Positions 8,935-18,356 of a stretch of 64,000 nucleotides of DNA are shown here, one piece after another (the stretch's first letter is position 1; each line of letters begins with the position of its first letter). The position numbers were made by a program, and so were the translations under genes. The notes under the pieces are model-generated. The model was not told the DNA's origin, did not search any database, and saw only the letters and a program-made list of their open reading frames with translations. Origin of the DNA: Dawidia soli. GTDB taxonomy: Bacteria; Bacteroidota; Bacteroidia; Cytophagales; Cyclobacteriaceae. The stretch is from contig NZ_JAHESC010000023.1 of the NCBI RefSeq assembly GCF_018598185.1, forward strand, positions 58,819 to 122,818. Direction: 5' to 3'.

Positions 8935-10350
8935 TTTTCCGAGTGTTTTAATTCCTTCTTCCACACTTTCCGACCACGGTTCGCCGTAGCTGAGGCGGAA
9001 GCAATTCTCAAACCTGCCCTGTGTTGAAAAGATGGGGCCGGGCGCAATGCCGATGTTGTATTTCAGTGCCTTGCGGTGCAGCTTGTAAGCATCCACCTTT
9101 TTATTCATCTCCAGCCACAACGTAAAGCCTCCCGTCGGCCGCGTAACGCGCGTATCGTCCGGGAAATATTCGGCCACGGCCTGCTGATACCGCAGCGACT
9201 GCGTGTGCAGGGCCTTGCGCAAGTGCCGCAGGTGGAGCTCATACCGGCCGTTGCTGAGGAAGTTGGCGAGCGCCGCCTGCGTTAACGTATTGGTCGACAC
9301 CGAGTGCATGCGTTTCAGGCGCATGAAGCGCTCCTTGAACTTGCCGGGGATCGTCCAGCCGATGCGATAACCGGGAGCCAGCGATTTGGAAAACGATGAG
9401 CAGTATAATACCAATCCTTTGCGATCAAACGATTTGCAGGTCCGGGGGCGCGTCTTGCCAAAATACATCTCGCCATAGATGTCGTCTTCTACGAGCGGAA
9501 TGTCTTTCTTGGCCAGCATGTCCACGAGCTTTTTCTTGCGGTCGTCGGGCATGCAGCTACCCAGGGGGTTATTGAAGGTGTTTACAAACAGACAGGCTTT
9601 GATGTCGAAGCGTGGAATGGCTTGCTCCAGGTAATCGATGTCGATGCCCCGTGTGGGATCGGTGGGGATCTCGACCACTTTTAACCCGTGGCTTTCCATA
9701 ACCTGGAAGATGGCGTAGTAAGTAGGTGTCTCAATTGCCACCGTGTCACCCGGTTTGGTAATGGCCTTCATACAAAGCGACATCGCTTCAACAGCGCCGG
9801 CGGTCACGACGATGTCGTCTTCGCTGGGTGTGCCCCCCCAGTTGAACGCCTGCCGGGCGATCTGTTTGCGCAGGGCGGCGTTGCCCTGCACGTTCTCATA
9901 ATTCAGACAGCCGGTAGGAGAGTCGCGGATCGCTTGCATGGTAGCTTTGGCAAGCTTGGCTACCGGCAGCAGTTTAATAGAAGGTGTCGCGACGGAAAAA
10001 TTGACGATGCCTTTTGCGTTGAGGTCAGAGTATACTTGCTTGATCATGTCGTCGACACTGACCGGCAATGCGTCATCGATGGGGTCGCTGATGCTGGGCA
10101 GCTCCAGCGCATGTTCGTGCGAGTGCTTAACATAGTAGCCCGATTGCGGGCGGGCTTCGATGAGGCCTTTGCTTTCGAGGAAGTAGTATGCCTGGAAGGC
10201 GGTGCTGAGGCTGATACCCTGTTCCTTGCTGAGGGCACGTACAGACAGAAGCTTATCACCCATCTTCAGCACCTTCTTTTCGATAAGCGATTCGATACGC
10301 TCCGCAACTTCAGCGTACTTATGATCGGGCTTTAATACGGTCTTTTCCAT
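8914..10350 (-). CDS. MocR-type transcriptional regulator (GntR domain fused to class I aminotransferase)
   Basis: A 478-residue cytoplasmic regulator. Residues ~8-75 form a GntR winged helix (DKLLSVRALSKEQGISLSTA, then YYFLESKGLIEARPQSGYYV). Residues ~115-478 are a fold-type I PLP domain with AIETPTYYAIFQ, NTFNNPLG, VEDDIYGE and the PLP-binding Lys322 in SSFSKSLAPGYRIGW. MocR proteins usually sense PLP or amino-acid-derived ligands and often control a divergent neighbour; here no divergent metabolic gene lies close (the next gene upstream is the sigma factor, itself on the minus strand). The target is unknown. Confidence 0.9.
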   Translation of the reverse strand: MEKTVLKPDHKYAEVAERIESLIEKKVLKMGDKLLSVRALSKEQGISLSTAFQAYYFLESKGLIEARPQSGYYVKHSHEHALELPSISDPIDDALPVSVDDMIKQVYSDLNAKGIVNFSVATPSIKLLPVAKLAKATMQAIRDSPTGCLNYENVQGNAALRKQIARQAFNWGGTPSEDDIVVTAGAVEAMSLCMKAITKPGDTVAIETPTYYAIFQVMESHGLKVVEIPTDPTRGIDIDYLEQAIPRFDIKACLFVNTFNNPLGSCMPDDRKKKLVDMLAKKDIPLVEDDIYGEMYFGKTRPRTCKSFDRKGLVLYCSSFSKSLAPGYRIGWTIPGKFKERFMRLKRMHSVSTNTLTQAALANFLSNGRYELHLRHLRKALHTQSLRYQQAVAEYFPDDTRVTRPTGGFTLWLEMNKKVDAYKLHRKALKYNIGIAPGPIFSTQGRFENCFRLSYGEPWSESVEEGIKTLGKLVREWK

Positions 10351-10430
10351 GGGATGTGTCGAGGGGATGTCAGCGAGCGTTAAGTTAAACTGATCTGCCC
10401 GAAATTGCTAGAATGGAAACTGTTTTTTGG

Positions 10431-10616
10431 CGTACCCAGCCCTGTGCATCAGGCCTGCAGTCTGCTAATGTGTTTCGCCCTTTCATGCTTGCCTGAAAGT
10501 GACACATAAAGCAGTAGAGGCCTTGGCAGACAGAGAGCCCTGAAGGGGCGTGACACATTAGGCTAAAGGCCTGGGTCTATAAAAACGAAACAAAAAGCCC
10601 TGAAAGGGCGAAACAG
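10431..10616. repeat. Compound cluster of family A palindromic repeats
   Basis: At least three copies: an inverted one (GTTTCGCCCTTTCATG, 10472-10487), and two direct ones (GCCCTGAAGGGGCGTGAC from 10538 and GCCCTGAAAGGGCGAAAC from 10598), with GGCTAAAGGCCTGGG between. It fills the space between the MocR gene and the sigma factor gene. Confidence 0.7.
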
Positions 10617-10640
10617 TTGATGTGCACTTCCGCCAACAAA

Positions 10641-11243
10641 CTACTTCGTCAACTCATCTAAAAGAGCCAACAACATCACCGAAGAAATATGATGCTGCAG
10701 CCGATGGCGTATAAACTGCAATGCTGCGACCATTTGGTTTTTTACGGTGTTGGGAGAGATCTGCAAACGCTCCGCAATAGCCTCATGACTCAACCCTTCC
10801 ACCTTTGCTAACTGAAAGATGTGCTTACGTTGCGGTGGCAGCAGCTCGACGGCTTGTTCGAGCAATGCTTCGTACTGCTTATCCAACACCGCTGCTTCAC
10901 CGGCGTTGATGGACGGTGTCTCCTTTTTTGCGAATTCATAATTCGCGACGGCTTCTATGGCGAGTTTCTTTAAATGTTTGTAGGCCATGTTGCGCGTCAT
11001 GGTTACGAGGTACACGTGCAGGTGCTGCACTTCCGTGAATTCCGTGCGTTTTTGCCAAAGCTTTGAAAAGATCTCTTGTACGATGTCTTCGGCCAGATCG
11101 GCCGATTGAAGATAACGATAGGCCACTTTATATATAGCGGGCCAATGCTTGTCATACAGTTGACGGAACGCCGTTTCGCTTCCCTGCGCCAGCAATGCTA
11201 GCACCTCATTTTCATGATATGAAATGGATTGCGTTGTTGGCAT
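10641..11243 (-). CDS. ECF-type RNA polymerase sigma factor
   Basis: A 200-residue sigma-70 family protein with region 2 (AFRQLYDKHWPAIYKVAYRY, then DIVQEIFSKLWQKR) and region 4 (LPPQRKHIFQLAKVEGLSHE, then ISPNTVKNQM helix-turn-helix). It belongs to the Bacteroidota SusC/FecR-linked ECF group. It is divergent from the FecR gene at 11706, with 462 bases between; in most such loci sigma and anti-sigma genes run in the same direction. By family logic it is held by FecR and released when the STN-bearing SusC at 12981 binds its ligand, then activates this locus. Confidence 0.93.
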   Translation of the reverse strand: MPTTQSISYHENEVLALLAQGSETAFRQLYDKHWPAIYKVAYRYLQSADLAEDIVQEIFSKLWQKRTEFTEVQHLHVYLVTMTRNMAYKHLKKLAIEAVANYEFAKKETPSINAGEAAVLDKQYEALLEQAVELLPPQRKHIFQLAKVEGLSHEAIAERLQISPNTVKNQMVAALQFIRHRLQHHISSVMLLALLDELTK

Positions 11244-11705
11244 TAGGTTTAGCGACAGGATACATATTTAAATGATTCGCTTAACTAAAGCAAAACATTA
11301 AATTAAATTTTGATTCATTTCAATAAATGGTCGTGTGCGTGCGATGGTAGTCGCGTGATTCTATTGCCGACAGGAACTGCTCCCCGCGGTCCTGCTGACT
11401 TCTATGATTTGTTTATACAAAGGCGTCAGATAAGTTTTCGTAACGCCAGTCAATCCTGAAAGGGTGTAACACAATAGCCCAGGCCGGAGCGGCAGCAGAG
11501 GCCTTGGTAGACAACACGTAAGCCGAAAGGGCGTAACGATCCGGCGCACGCACATGAGCCCGGGACCAATCCCCAAAAAAATATTTTGACCCCGGATAGT
11601 CCTACCCTGTTCCTGAAAGACTCTTAGTATTAAAATGTGCCGAATTCTGTGTTTGGCATATTTTGAGTCAATAAATAAACCTAAAACCAATAAATATTTT
11701 GCTGC
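11244..11705. other. Divergent intergenic region between sigma factor and anti-sigma genes
   Basis: This 462-base stretch must hold the promoters of both genes. It contains a family A repeat cluster (11451-11538) and an AT-rich segment (11630-11700) just before fecR. No clean TTTG-N19-TAnnTTTG match was found, as expected if an ECF sigma recognises another sequence. Confidence 0.55.
11451..11538. repeat. Family A palindromic repeat, two degenerate units
   Basis: TCCTGAAAGGGTGTAACAC, AGCCCAGGCC, then GAGGCCTTGG, and a second unit GCCGAAAGGGCGTAAC. Same order of elements as at 23397 and 31761. Confidence 0.6.
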
Positions 11706-12806
11706 ATGGCAAGTCGTTTTACCTTTTTGCTTGAACGTTACCTGGAAAATAAGGCCTCGGAGGCCGAACGATTGGAGCTCATGCAGTTGCTTTCCTCGGG
11801 ACAATTTGAAGAGCAGATCAAGCAGAGTATTGCCGAACGATTGCGTGTCGAAATGCAGGCCGATCCTGTTGTGCAAGATGATGTTCTGCTGGCAAACAAT
11901 GCGTATGATCGTGCGCAGCAGATCGTAGACCGTATCCTTTCGCAAGAGCGTCCGGAGGCAGAGGTCGTGCCCTTGCACCCCGCCACATCGCCCAAACGTT
12001 GGTGGTTCGCTGCCGCGGCTGCGGCTGCGATACTATCGGCGGCCAGCTATATACTATGGATGACACCGCAGGCTGTGGAGCATCAGTTTACCGCGAAGAA
12101 CCCCGTACACACCGTATGGGAAGAGGTAAACCAGGGTACTGCGCAGCGTTGGGTAATGCTGGATGACAGCACGCGTGTGACCTTGCAACCGGGTGCCCAC
12201 CTGATCTATCCCATTCATTTTTCTACTGCTAAACGCGAAGTATACCTCACGGGTGAAGCCTTCTTTGAAGTGACCAAAGACCCGTCGCGTCCCTTCTTTG
12301 TTTATAGTAAGACGCTGGTGACCGAGGTGGTAGGTACCAGCTTCAGGGTGCGTGCCGACAATACGTTGCAAGGCAGCGAAGTGGCGGTGGTAACGGGCAA
12401 GGTGAGCGTGGCACAGAACGAGGAGGACAAAAATCTGCTGCAACGGCTTATGCCGGGACGCAGGAAGGTGATGCTCACGCCGAACCATCGTGCCGTGTAT
12501 CAACGCGAAACCGAAGAGCTGGTGGTGAAGCTGGTGGAAAAACCGCTGCCGTTGGCCGCAGACCATGTGAAAACTAACGCCTTTCGCTTTCACTCGGCGT
12601 CGCTGGCGCTGGTGTTGAGAGATCTATCCTATGCTTACGGAATCGAGATCGTGGCGCAGAACGCACGCATAAACCAATGCACGTTTACGGGCGATCTGTC
12701 AGAGACCGACGACCTATACACACGCCTGGAGCTGATCTGCCAGTCGATCGGGGCTTCCTACGTCGTACGCGACGCAAAGATCCTGATCACGGGCAACGGC
12801 TGCTGA
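11706..12806 (+). CDS. FecR-family anti-sigma factor
   Basis: A 366-residue inner-membrane signal transducer. The cytoplasmic N-terminus (1-97) includes FTFLLERYLENKASEAE, the sigma-binding FecR N-terminal motif; one transmembrane segment at ~99-119 (WWFAAAAAAAILSAASYILW); periplasmic FecR domain ~140-240 (LDDSTRVTLQPGAHLIYP and REVYLTGEAFFEVTKD); and a C-terminal DUF4974-like domain ~294-362 that resembles an STN fold. It should relay ligand binding at the SusC receptor to the sigma factor. It is transcribed with the SusC/SusD genes rather than with the sigma gene. Confidence 0.94.
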   Translation: MASRFTFLLERYLENKASEAERLELMQLLSSGQFEEQIKQSIAERLRVEMQADPVVQDDVLLANNAYDRAQQIVDRILSQERPEAEVVPLHPATSPKRWWFAAAAAAAILSAASYILWMTPQAVEHQFTAKNPVHTVWEEVNQGTAQRWVMLDDSTRVTLQPGAHLIYPIHFSTAKREVYLTGEAFFEVTKDPSRPFFVYSKTLVTEVVGTSFRVRADNTLQGSEVAVVTGKVSVAQNEEDKNLLQRLMPGRRKVMLTPNHRAVYQRETEELVVKLVEKPLPLAADHVKTNAFRFHSASLALVLRDLSYAYGIEIVAQNARINQCTFTGDLSETDDLYTRLELICQSIGASYVVRDAKILITGNGC

Positions 12807-12885
12807 GCGGCCAGGATCCTAGTACAAACCTAACCCAAACCTATGCAGAAAGACCAATACCAGAATCCAACCTGATAGCAAAAAG

Positions 12886-12917
12886 AAAGCCGGCAATGTG
12901 GGGACATCGCCAGCTTT
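12886..12917 (+). terminator. Imperfect hairpin in the fecR-susC gap
   Basis: AAAGC/GCTTT, GGC/GCC and ATGT/ACAT pair in register (12886-12899 with 12904-12917), with two single mismatches and a GGGG loop, followed by TTTTAA. It is the first of two adjacent hairpins ahead of susC and could act as an attenuator or a processing site. Confidence 0.5.
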
Positions 12918-12919
12918 TA

Positions 12920-12941
12920 AACTACCCAGGGTAGTTGTTTT
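12920..12941 (+). terminator. Second hairpin before susC with T-rich 3' side
   Basis: AACTACC (12920-12926) pairs perfectly with GGTAGTT (12930-12936) around a CAG loop and is followed by GTTTTG. It lies 40 bases before the susC start. The short stem makes it a weak terminator; with the preceding hairpin it could reduce read-through from fecR into susC. Confidence 0.5.
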
Positions 12942-12980
12942 GTCCGGACTTATCACATCAAGAACAAAACTTTCTAATTT

Positions 12981-15900
12981 ATGAAAAAGAAGCGAATTGT
13001 TGCTTTACTAAAGACAACAATGAGAATATCTATTATCCAGATTGTACTTGCGGCGGGCTTCACCTGCAGTGCACTGGCCGGCAGTGTTGAGGCCCAGATA
13101 CTCGATAAACCGATTTCCCTCTCCTTATATCAGACCCGGATGGAGCAAGTATTGCTCCAGATCCAGCAGATGACGGACGTGAAATTTGTTTACAGCCCGT
13201 CCATTGTCGAAATCGAAAAGAAGATCTCTGTAAATGTTACCGACCGCAAGCTCAGTGCGGTGCTGGATGAGATCCTGAAGCCCAGCGCCATTCAGTACAA
13301 GCTGATCAACGACTATATTTTGTTGTATCGCAACGCGCCGGTGCCGGTCGAAGAGCAGAAGCCCGGCAAGGCGGAATCAGCCGATCATTCCAACATCGAC
13401 GAAAATGACTGGAAGCTGCTGCAGTTTACCGTGAAGGGGCGCGTGACCGATGACGCCAACGAGCCGCTGCCGGGGGTGAGCATTTTACTGAAAGGCACGA
13501 TCCTGGGTACGACCACGGACGCCAACGGTGAATATACCATCGCCGTGCCCGACGACATGGCGTCGACCGGTGTGCTGGTGGTTTCTTTCATCGGTTATAC
13601 CAAGCAGGAAATTGCGATCGGAAGCCAATCGGTGGTGAACGTACAGCTGGCGTCGGACATCACGTCGCTGGGTGAAGTAGTGGTGGTGGGGTTTGGTGAG
13701 CAACGTAAGATCAGCGTGGTGGGCGCGAACGCCGAGGTGAAGGTGGACGAGCTCAAGCAACCGGTAGCCAATATCGGTACGATGCTGGCCGGTCGGGTAG
13801 CCGGTGTTGTACAGGTGCAGCGGTCGGGTGAGCCGGGCCGCGACGGTGCCAACATTTGGATCCGCGGTATTTCCAGCTGGCCCGACTTCGGCGGTGTATC
13901 GCCGCTGATCCTCATCGACGGTGTGGAACGAAGCCTCGACAATATCGATCCGGAAGATGTCGAATCGTTTAACATTCTGAAAGATGCGTCGGCCACGGCC
14001 GTGTACGGCATGCGGGGTGCGAACGGCGTGATCCTGATCAAAACAAAAACGGGTAAGATCGGCAAGACCAAGATCGACTTTAACTACTCGCAAGGTGTTA
14101 CCAGCTTTACGCGTGTGCCCGACCTGGCCGATGGCCCTACGTTCATGCGGCTGACGAACGAGGCGTTGACGACGCGCGGCGACACGCCCAAGTATACCCA
14201 AGAACAGATCGATGGTACCGTGTCGGGCGAAGATCCCTACGTATACCCTAATGTAGACTGGTACGACGCCGTCTTTAACAATACCGCCCGGAATCGCAAA
14301 ATAAATCTGAATGCCCATGGCGGCAACGACCGCGCTACCTACTACATCTCGCTGGGTTACTACAACGAAGAAGGGTTTTTTAAGACGGAAGGCCTGGAGC
14401 AGTATAACTCTACCACCAGTTTTACCCGTTACAATTTTACGAGTAACCTCGATTTTGAGCTCAGCCGCACAACCCAACTGATGCTTGGTGTGCAAGGGTA
14501 TATTTCTGAAGCGAACTATCCCGGCGAAACATCGGAAGATGTTTTTCAGCAGATCATGTATACCTCGCCGGTGGCCTATCCCATTATGTACCCGGGCGGG
14601 CTCGTGCCGGGTCGTGAGACCAACGGTGACTTCCGTAACCCCTACGCCGACATCACACAGCGGGGCTACCGCAACAATTTCCGTAACCAGCTGTTCTCCA
14701 ACGTGCGGCTCACGCAAGACCTGAAGGCGATTACACCCGGACTGAGTTTTACCACAATGTTTAGCTTTGACGCCTGGAACCGCCACGATATCGAGCGTAA
14801 GAAAAGAAAGGATACCTACTTTGTCGATCCCAACGATCCACGCAATCCCGATGGATCACTCAACCTCAACCTCACCTACACGTCAACCAGCAACACCCTG
14901 GCGTATAATCGCATTACCGCGGGGAATCGCCGCTACTATACCGAGTCGGCCCTGAATTACAATCGCACCTTTGGCAAGCACGTCGTGACCGGCATGCTGC
15001 TGTACAACCAGTCCGACTACACAAACATAGTACCGACAGACTCGGACGACGATAACTTCACCAACTCCATTCCCTTTCGTACACGTGGTCTGGCCGGTCG
15101 GATCACCTACTCGTTTATGGATCGTTATTTCGTAGAAGTAAACGGAGGCTACAACGGTTCCGAAAACTTTGCCCCCAGCCGTCGGTATGGTTTCTTTCCG
15201 TCCTATGCGGTGGGCTGGCTTATTTCAGAGGAGGCATTTTTTGAGCCGATCCGAAATGCGGTTCCCTTCCTGAAGGTCCGTTTCTCAGACGGCCTTGTCG
15301 GCATCGCCGGCGGTGGCCGCCGGTTTGGTTATCTCACAATCCTCGACAACGAAGACAAGCCAGGCTATTGGTATGGAACACCGGGAAATAGCAGAGAGAT
15401 CAGAGGTATCGAGATCAGTGATTACGGCGTGGATGTCGGGTGGGCCAAAGCAAGGAAGACCAACCTCGGCATTGACATCCGAACCTGGCAAGAGCGGGTT
15501 TCCCTTACGGTCGACCTCTGGAAAGAACACCGAACCGACATATTCTTACAGCGCGGTGTAGTGCCCGACTATATCGGTCTCTACAACCTGCCGTGGGGTA
15601 ACCTGGGCGTAGTGGATAATAAAGGTATTGATATCGCTTTGAATGTTACCGACCTGAAGCTCGGGCAGACAACCTGGTCACTGCGTGGCAATTTCAACTA
15701 TAACCGCGACGAAGTGATTGAGAACGACCAACCTAAACAGCCGTACCCCTGGTTGGAGAAGCGAGGTTCGAACGTGCTGGCCTATTGGGGGTTCCAGGCG
15801 GAAGGACTTTTCGAAAGCCAGGAGGAAATTGACAATCACGCCGTGCAGAACTTTGGTCCGATAGCGCCCGGAGACATCAAGTATAAGGATATGAACGGTG

Positions 15901-16439
15901 ATAACATCATCAACAATCTCGACCGGGTAAAAATTGGCATTGGTGACGTTCCGCGCATGACATACGGGTTTGGGTTTACCATGCTCTGGAAAGGATTTGA
16001 TGCCGGCGCATTCTTTCAAGGGACCGCGGAGGCCGATCGTGCCATCAGCGGTATGGCTGTGCAACCTTTCTCACAGGCTGCTGGCGCAGGAAACGTCTAT
16101 GCCATCGCGACAGACCGGTGGACGGAAGAGAATCCCTCACAGGATGTCACCTATCCACGCCTGGCGTATGGTACAGAATATTCGAATAACACCCAGCCTA
16201 GCTCTTGGTGGGTACGCGACATGAGCTTTCTCCGCCTGAAAACGGCCGAGATCGGGTATACGCTGCGCTCCGAGCTGTTGCGTTCGATCGGCATCAACAA
16301 CACGCGCTTTTACGTGATGGGGGTGAACCTGCTAACCTTCAGCAAATTCAAAATGTGGGATCCTGAACTCAACACCGGCAATGGAACGAGATATCCGAAT
16401 GTGCGGACGATCTCGGTCGGTGTTAATGTATCACTCTAA
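12981..16439 (+). CDS. SusC/RagA-like TonB-dependent receptor with STN signalling domain
   Basis: A 1152-residue outer-membrane transporter. Signal peptide to about residue 39 (SVEAQ); STN domain ~45-117; carboxypeptidase-regulatory-like beta sandwich ~150-225 (VKGRVTDDANEPLPGVSILL); TonB-box-like SLGEVVVVGFGEQRK ~229-243; plug ~245-358 (AGRVAGVVQVQRSGEPG, LILIDGVER, ASATAVYGMRGANGVILI); then a 22-strand-type barrel to the terminal Val-Ser-Leu. The STN domain implies signal transduction to the FecR protein encoded upstream. It imports an unknown ligand with the SusD encoded 14 bases downstream. Confidence 0.96.
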   Translation: MKKKRIVALLKTTMRISIIQIVLAAGFTCSALAGSVEAQILDKPISLSLYQTRMEQVLLQIQQMTDVKFVYSPSIVEIEKKISVNVTDRKLSAVLDEILKPSAIQYKLINDYILLYRNAPVPVEEQKPGKAESADHSNIDENDWKLLQFTVKGRVTDDANEPLPGVSILLKGTILGTTTDANGEYTIAVPDDMASTGVLVVSFIGYTKQEIAIGSQSVVNVQLASDITSLGEVVVVGFGEQRKISVVGANAEVKVDELKQPVANIGTMLAGRVAGVVQVQRSGEPGRDGANIWIRGISSWPDFGGVSPLILIDGVERSLDNIDPEDVESFNILKDASATAVYGMRGANGVILIKTKTGKIGKTKIDFNYSQGVTSFTRVPDLADGPTFMRLTNEALTTRGDTPKYTQEQIDGTVSGEDPYVYPNVDWYDAVFNNTARNRKINLNAHGGNDRATYYISLGYYNEEGFFKTEGLEQYNSTTSFTRYNFTSNLDFELSRTTQLMLGVQGYISEANYPGETSEDVFQQIMYTSPVAYPIMYPGGLVPGRETNGDFRNPYADITQRGYRNNFRNQLFSNVRLTQDLKAITPGLSFTTMFSFDAWNRHDIERKKRKDTYFVDPNDPRNPDGSLNLNLTYTSTSNTLAYNRITAGNRRYYTESALNYNRTFGKHVVTGMLLYNQSDYTNIVPTDSDDDNFTNSIPFRTRGLAGRITYSFMDRYFVEVNGGYNGSENFAPSRRYGFFPSYAVGWLISEEAFFEPIRNAVPFLKVRFSDGLVGIAGGGRRFGYLTILDNEDKPGYWYGTPGNSREIRGIEISDYGVDVGWAKARKTNLGIDIRTWQERVSLTVDLWKEHRTDIFLQRGVVPDYIGLYNLPWGNLGVVDNKGIDIALNVTDLKLGQTTWSLRGNFNYNRDEVIENDQPKQPYPWLEKRGSNVLAYWGFQAEGLFESQEEIDNHAVQNFGPIAPGDIKYKDMNGDNIINNLDRVKIGIGDVPRMTYGFGFTMLWKGFDAGAFFQGTAEADRAISGMAVQPFSQAAGAGNVYAIATDRWTEENPSQDVTYPRLAYGTEYSNNTQPSSWWVRDMSFLRLKTAEIGYTLRSELLRSIGINNTRFYVMGVNLLTFSKFKMWDPELNTGNGTRYPNVRTISVGVNVSL

Positions 16440-16453
16440 ATTCAACAGCATTT

Positions 16454-18325
16454 ATGAAACTGACAATAATAAAGCTCTGCCTGGCAGGGGTCATGGTCGT
16501 GAGCGTGTGTTCTTGCGAGGAGGGTTTCCTCGACCAGGTGCCTGACGACCGCCTCACCGAAGCCGACGTCTTTATCAATAAAAACAATACGGAAATGTTT
16601 CTGGCCAATATCTACGCCAACATTCCCGATGAAATGGCGCAGCGATTTGTGACCACCGGCAACGGTCACGGTAACTCAGGTCCATGGACAGGCGGTTCTG
16701 ACGAGGCGGAGTATGCTCCGTGGAGCACCGTACCGAACGAGATCAATATCGGTAACTGGAATGCCAACAGCAGCTGGGTCGAAACGTTCTGGCGTCGCTA
16801 TTACCAGGGCATCCGCAACGCAACGTACTTCATGGCAAACGTCGATAAATGCGTACCGTGCCGGGAGCCTCTGGTAAACCAATACAAAGCAGAGGCACGT
16901 GCCCTCCGCGCCTTGTACTATTATTACCTCATGCGCATGTTCGGTCCCGTCATTCTGCTGGGCGACGAAGTTGTTCCCCCCGATGCCGGACTGGAAGATG
17001 TGGTGTTACCCCGTAGCTCGTTCGACGAGTGCGTAGACTACGTGGTAAGCGAAATGGATGCTGCTGCGCAGGCGCTGCCCAATGCCCCTGCCGGCCTTAG
17101 CTCCTACGGTCGCATGACCCGAAGCATCATGCTGGCCATGAAACAGGAAGTGCTCCTCATGGCAGCCAGTCCGTTGTTTAACGGAAACACCGACTATGCC
17201 GAGCTGAAAAACATCGACGGCAAACAGCTCATCCCCCAGGATTATTCCCCGGCTAAATGGCAACGCGCGGCGGAGGCAGCAAAAGCCTATATCAACGAGT
17301 TCGTACCGACGTACCACGACCTGTATCGCAAGAACGACGCCGGCGGAAATTTCAGTGCATTCCTCTCCTGCCGGGATGTGGTGCTCGACAGTTGGAACAC
17401 CGAGTGGATCTTCGGTCGCCCGGGCAGCGACGTAACAACGCGCCAGTACGACATGACACCCTACCACTCCGGTGCACTCGATGTGAGCCGCGGCGGCGGT
17501 GGCCTGGGCGTAACACAGAAAATGGTCGATGCATACTTCATGGCCAACGGCACCAGCCCCGTACTGGGCTACAATGACGACGGTACACCCATTGTTAACC
17601 CCGCTTCCGGCTACCTAACAACCGGAACGAGTTCATTCCGTGCGCCCGACGATACCCAGGCACGCACGATCTACAACCAGTGGGTAAACCGCGAGCCGCG
17701 CTTCTATGTGGGCATTACCTACGACGGCCGCCTGTGGATCAATCCCAATACACCCGGCCTGATCACCTACACCCGTAAGACCGGTAACTCCGGCGCCAGC
17801 CAAAGCCAGTGGGACTTCAGCCCCACGGGGTACATTGCGCGGAAGAATATGATCGTAGGCGATCGTGGTGTAGGCGGTCGTGCGCTCGTGTTATACCGGT
17901 TGGCAAATGTCTACCTCAACTATGCGGAGGCCCTCAACGAATACGACCCCGGTAACCCCGAGATCGTGAATTACCTCAACAAGATTCGCGACCGTGCTGG
18001 CATTCCCGGCTATGGCGACGAACCGGAAGTTCCCATCCCGGCATCGCAGGAAGAAATGCGGGAGGCGATCCGCAAAGAGCGTCGTGTGGAGTTTGCCTTC
18101 GAGAGCGTGCGCTGGTTCGATACACGTCGCTGGAAGATCGCAGAAGAGACCGACAACGGGGCGCAGTATGGATTGGACATCAATTCAGACCCGCCGAACT
18201 TCTACAACGTCGTGCGTTTCGAGACCCGTGTGTTCGAGAAGAAACACTACCTGTTCCCGATACCGCTGGACGAAACCCTGATCAATAATCTATTGGTGCA
18301 GAATACAGGTTGGTCCGCGAACTAA
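16454..18325 (+). CDS. SusD/RagB-family nutrient-binding lipoprotein
   Basis: A 623-residue surface lipoprotein; lipobox SVCSC places the lipidated Cys at 21. FLDQVPDDRLTEADVF is the usual SusD N-terminal motif, followed by TPR-like helices (QYKAEARALRALYYYYLMRMFGP region) and the C-terminal RKERRVEFAFESVRWFDTRRW box typical of RagB/SusD. It forms the lid of the transporter encoded upstream. The ligand class cannot be read from sequence. No glycoside hydrolase is present; the neighbours are a T9SS cargo and two metalloproteins, so peptide or glycoprotein material is possible. Confidence 0.95.
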   Translation: MKLTIIKLCLAGVMVVSVCSCEEGFLDQVPDDRLTEADVFINKNNTEMFLANIYANIPDEMAQRFVTTGNGHGNSGPWTGGSDEAEYAPWSTVPNEINIGNWNANSSWVETFWRRYYQGIRNATYFMANVDKCVPCREPLVNQYKAEARALRALYYYYLMRMFGPVILLGDEVVPPDAGLEDVVLPRSSFDECVDYVVSEMDAAAQALPNAPAGLSSYGRMTRSIMLAMKQEVLLMAASPLFNGNTDYAELKNIDGKQLIPQDYSPAKWQRAAEAAKAYINEFVPTYHDLYRKNDAGGNFSAFLSCRDVVLDSWNTEWIFGRPGSDVTTRQYDMTPYHSGALDVSRGGGGLGVTQKMVDAYFMANGTSPVLGYNDDGTPIVNPASGYLTTGTSSFRAPDDTQARTIYNQWVNREPRFYVGITYDGRLWINPNTPGLITYTRKTGNSGASQSQWDFSPTGYIARKNMIVGDRGVGGRALVLYRLANVYLNYAEALNEYDPGNPEIVNYLNKIRDRAGIPGYGDEPEVPIPASQEEMREAIRKERRVEFAFESVRWFDTRRWKIAEETDNGAQYGLDINSDPPNFYNVVRFETRVFEKKHYLFPIPLDETLINNLLVQNTGWSAN

Positions 18326-18356
18326 GCGGACCGACCCTCATCCAAAATAACCTATC

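Noticed and set aside
13485..14786. 433-codon open frame on the minus strand
   Set aside because: Antisense shadow of the SusC gene; composition (His/Arg/Val-rich) is that of a high-GC antisense frame, and SusC is clearly the real gene.
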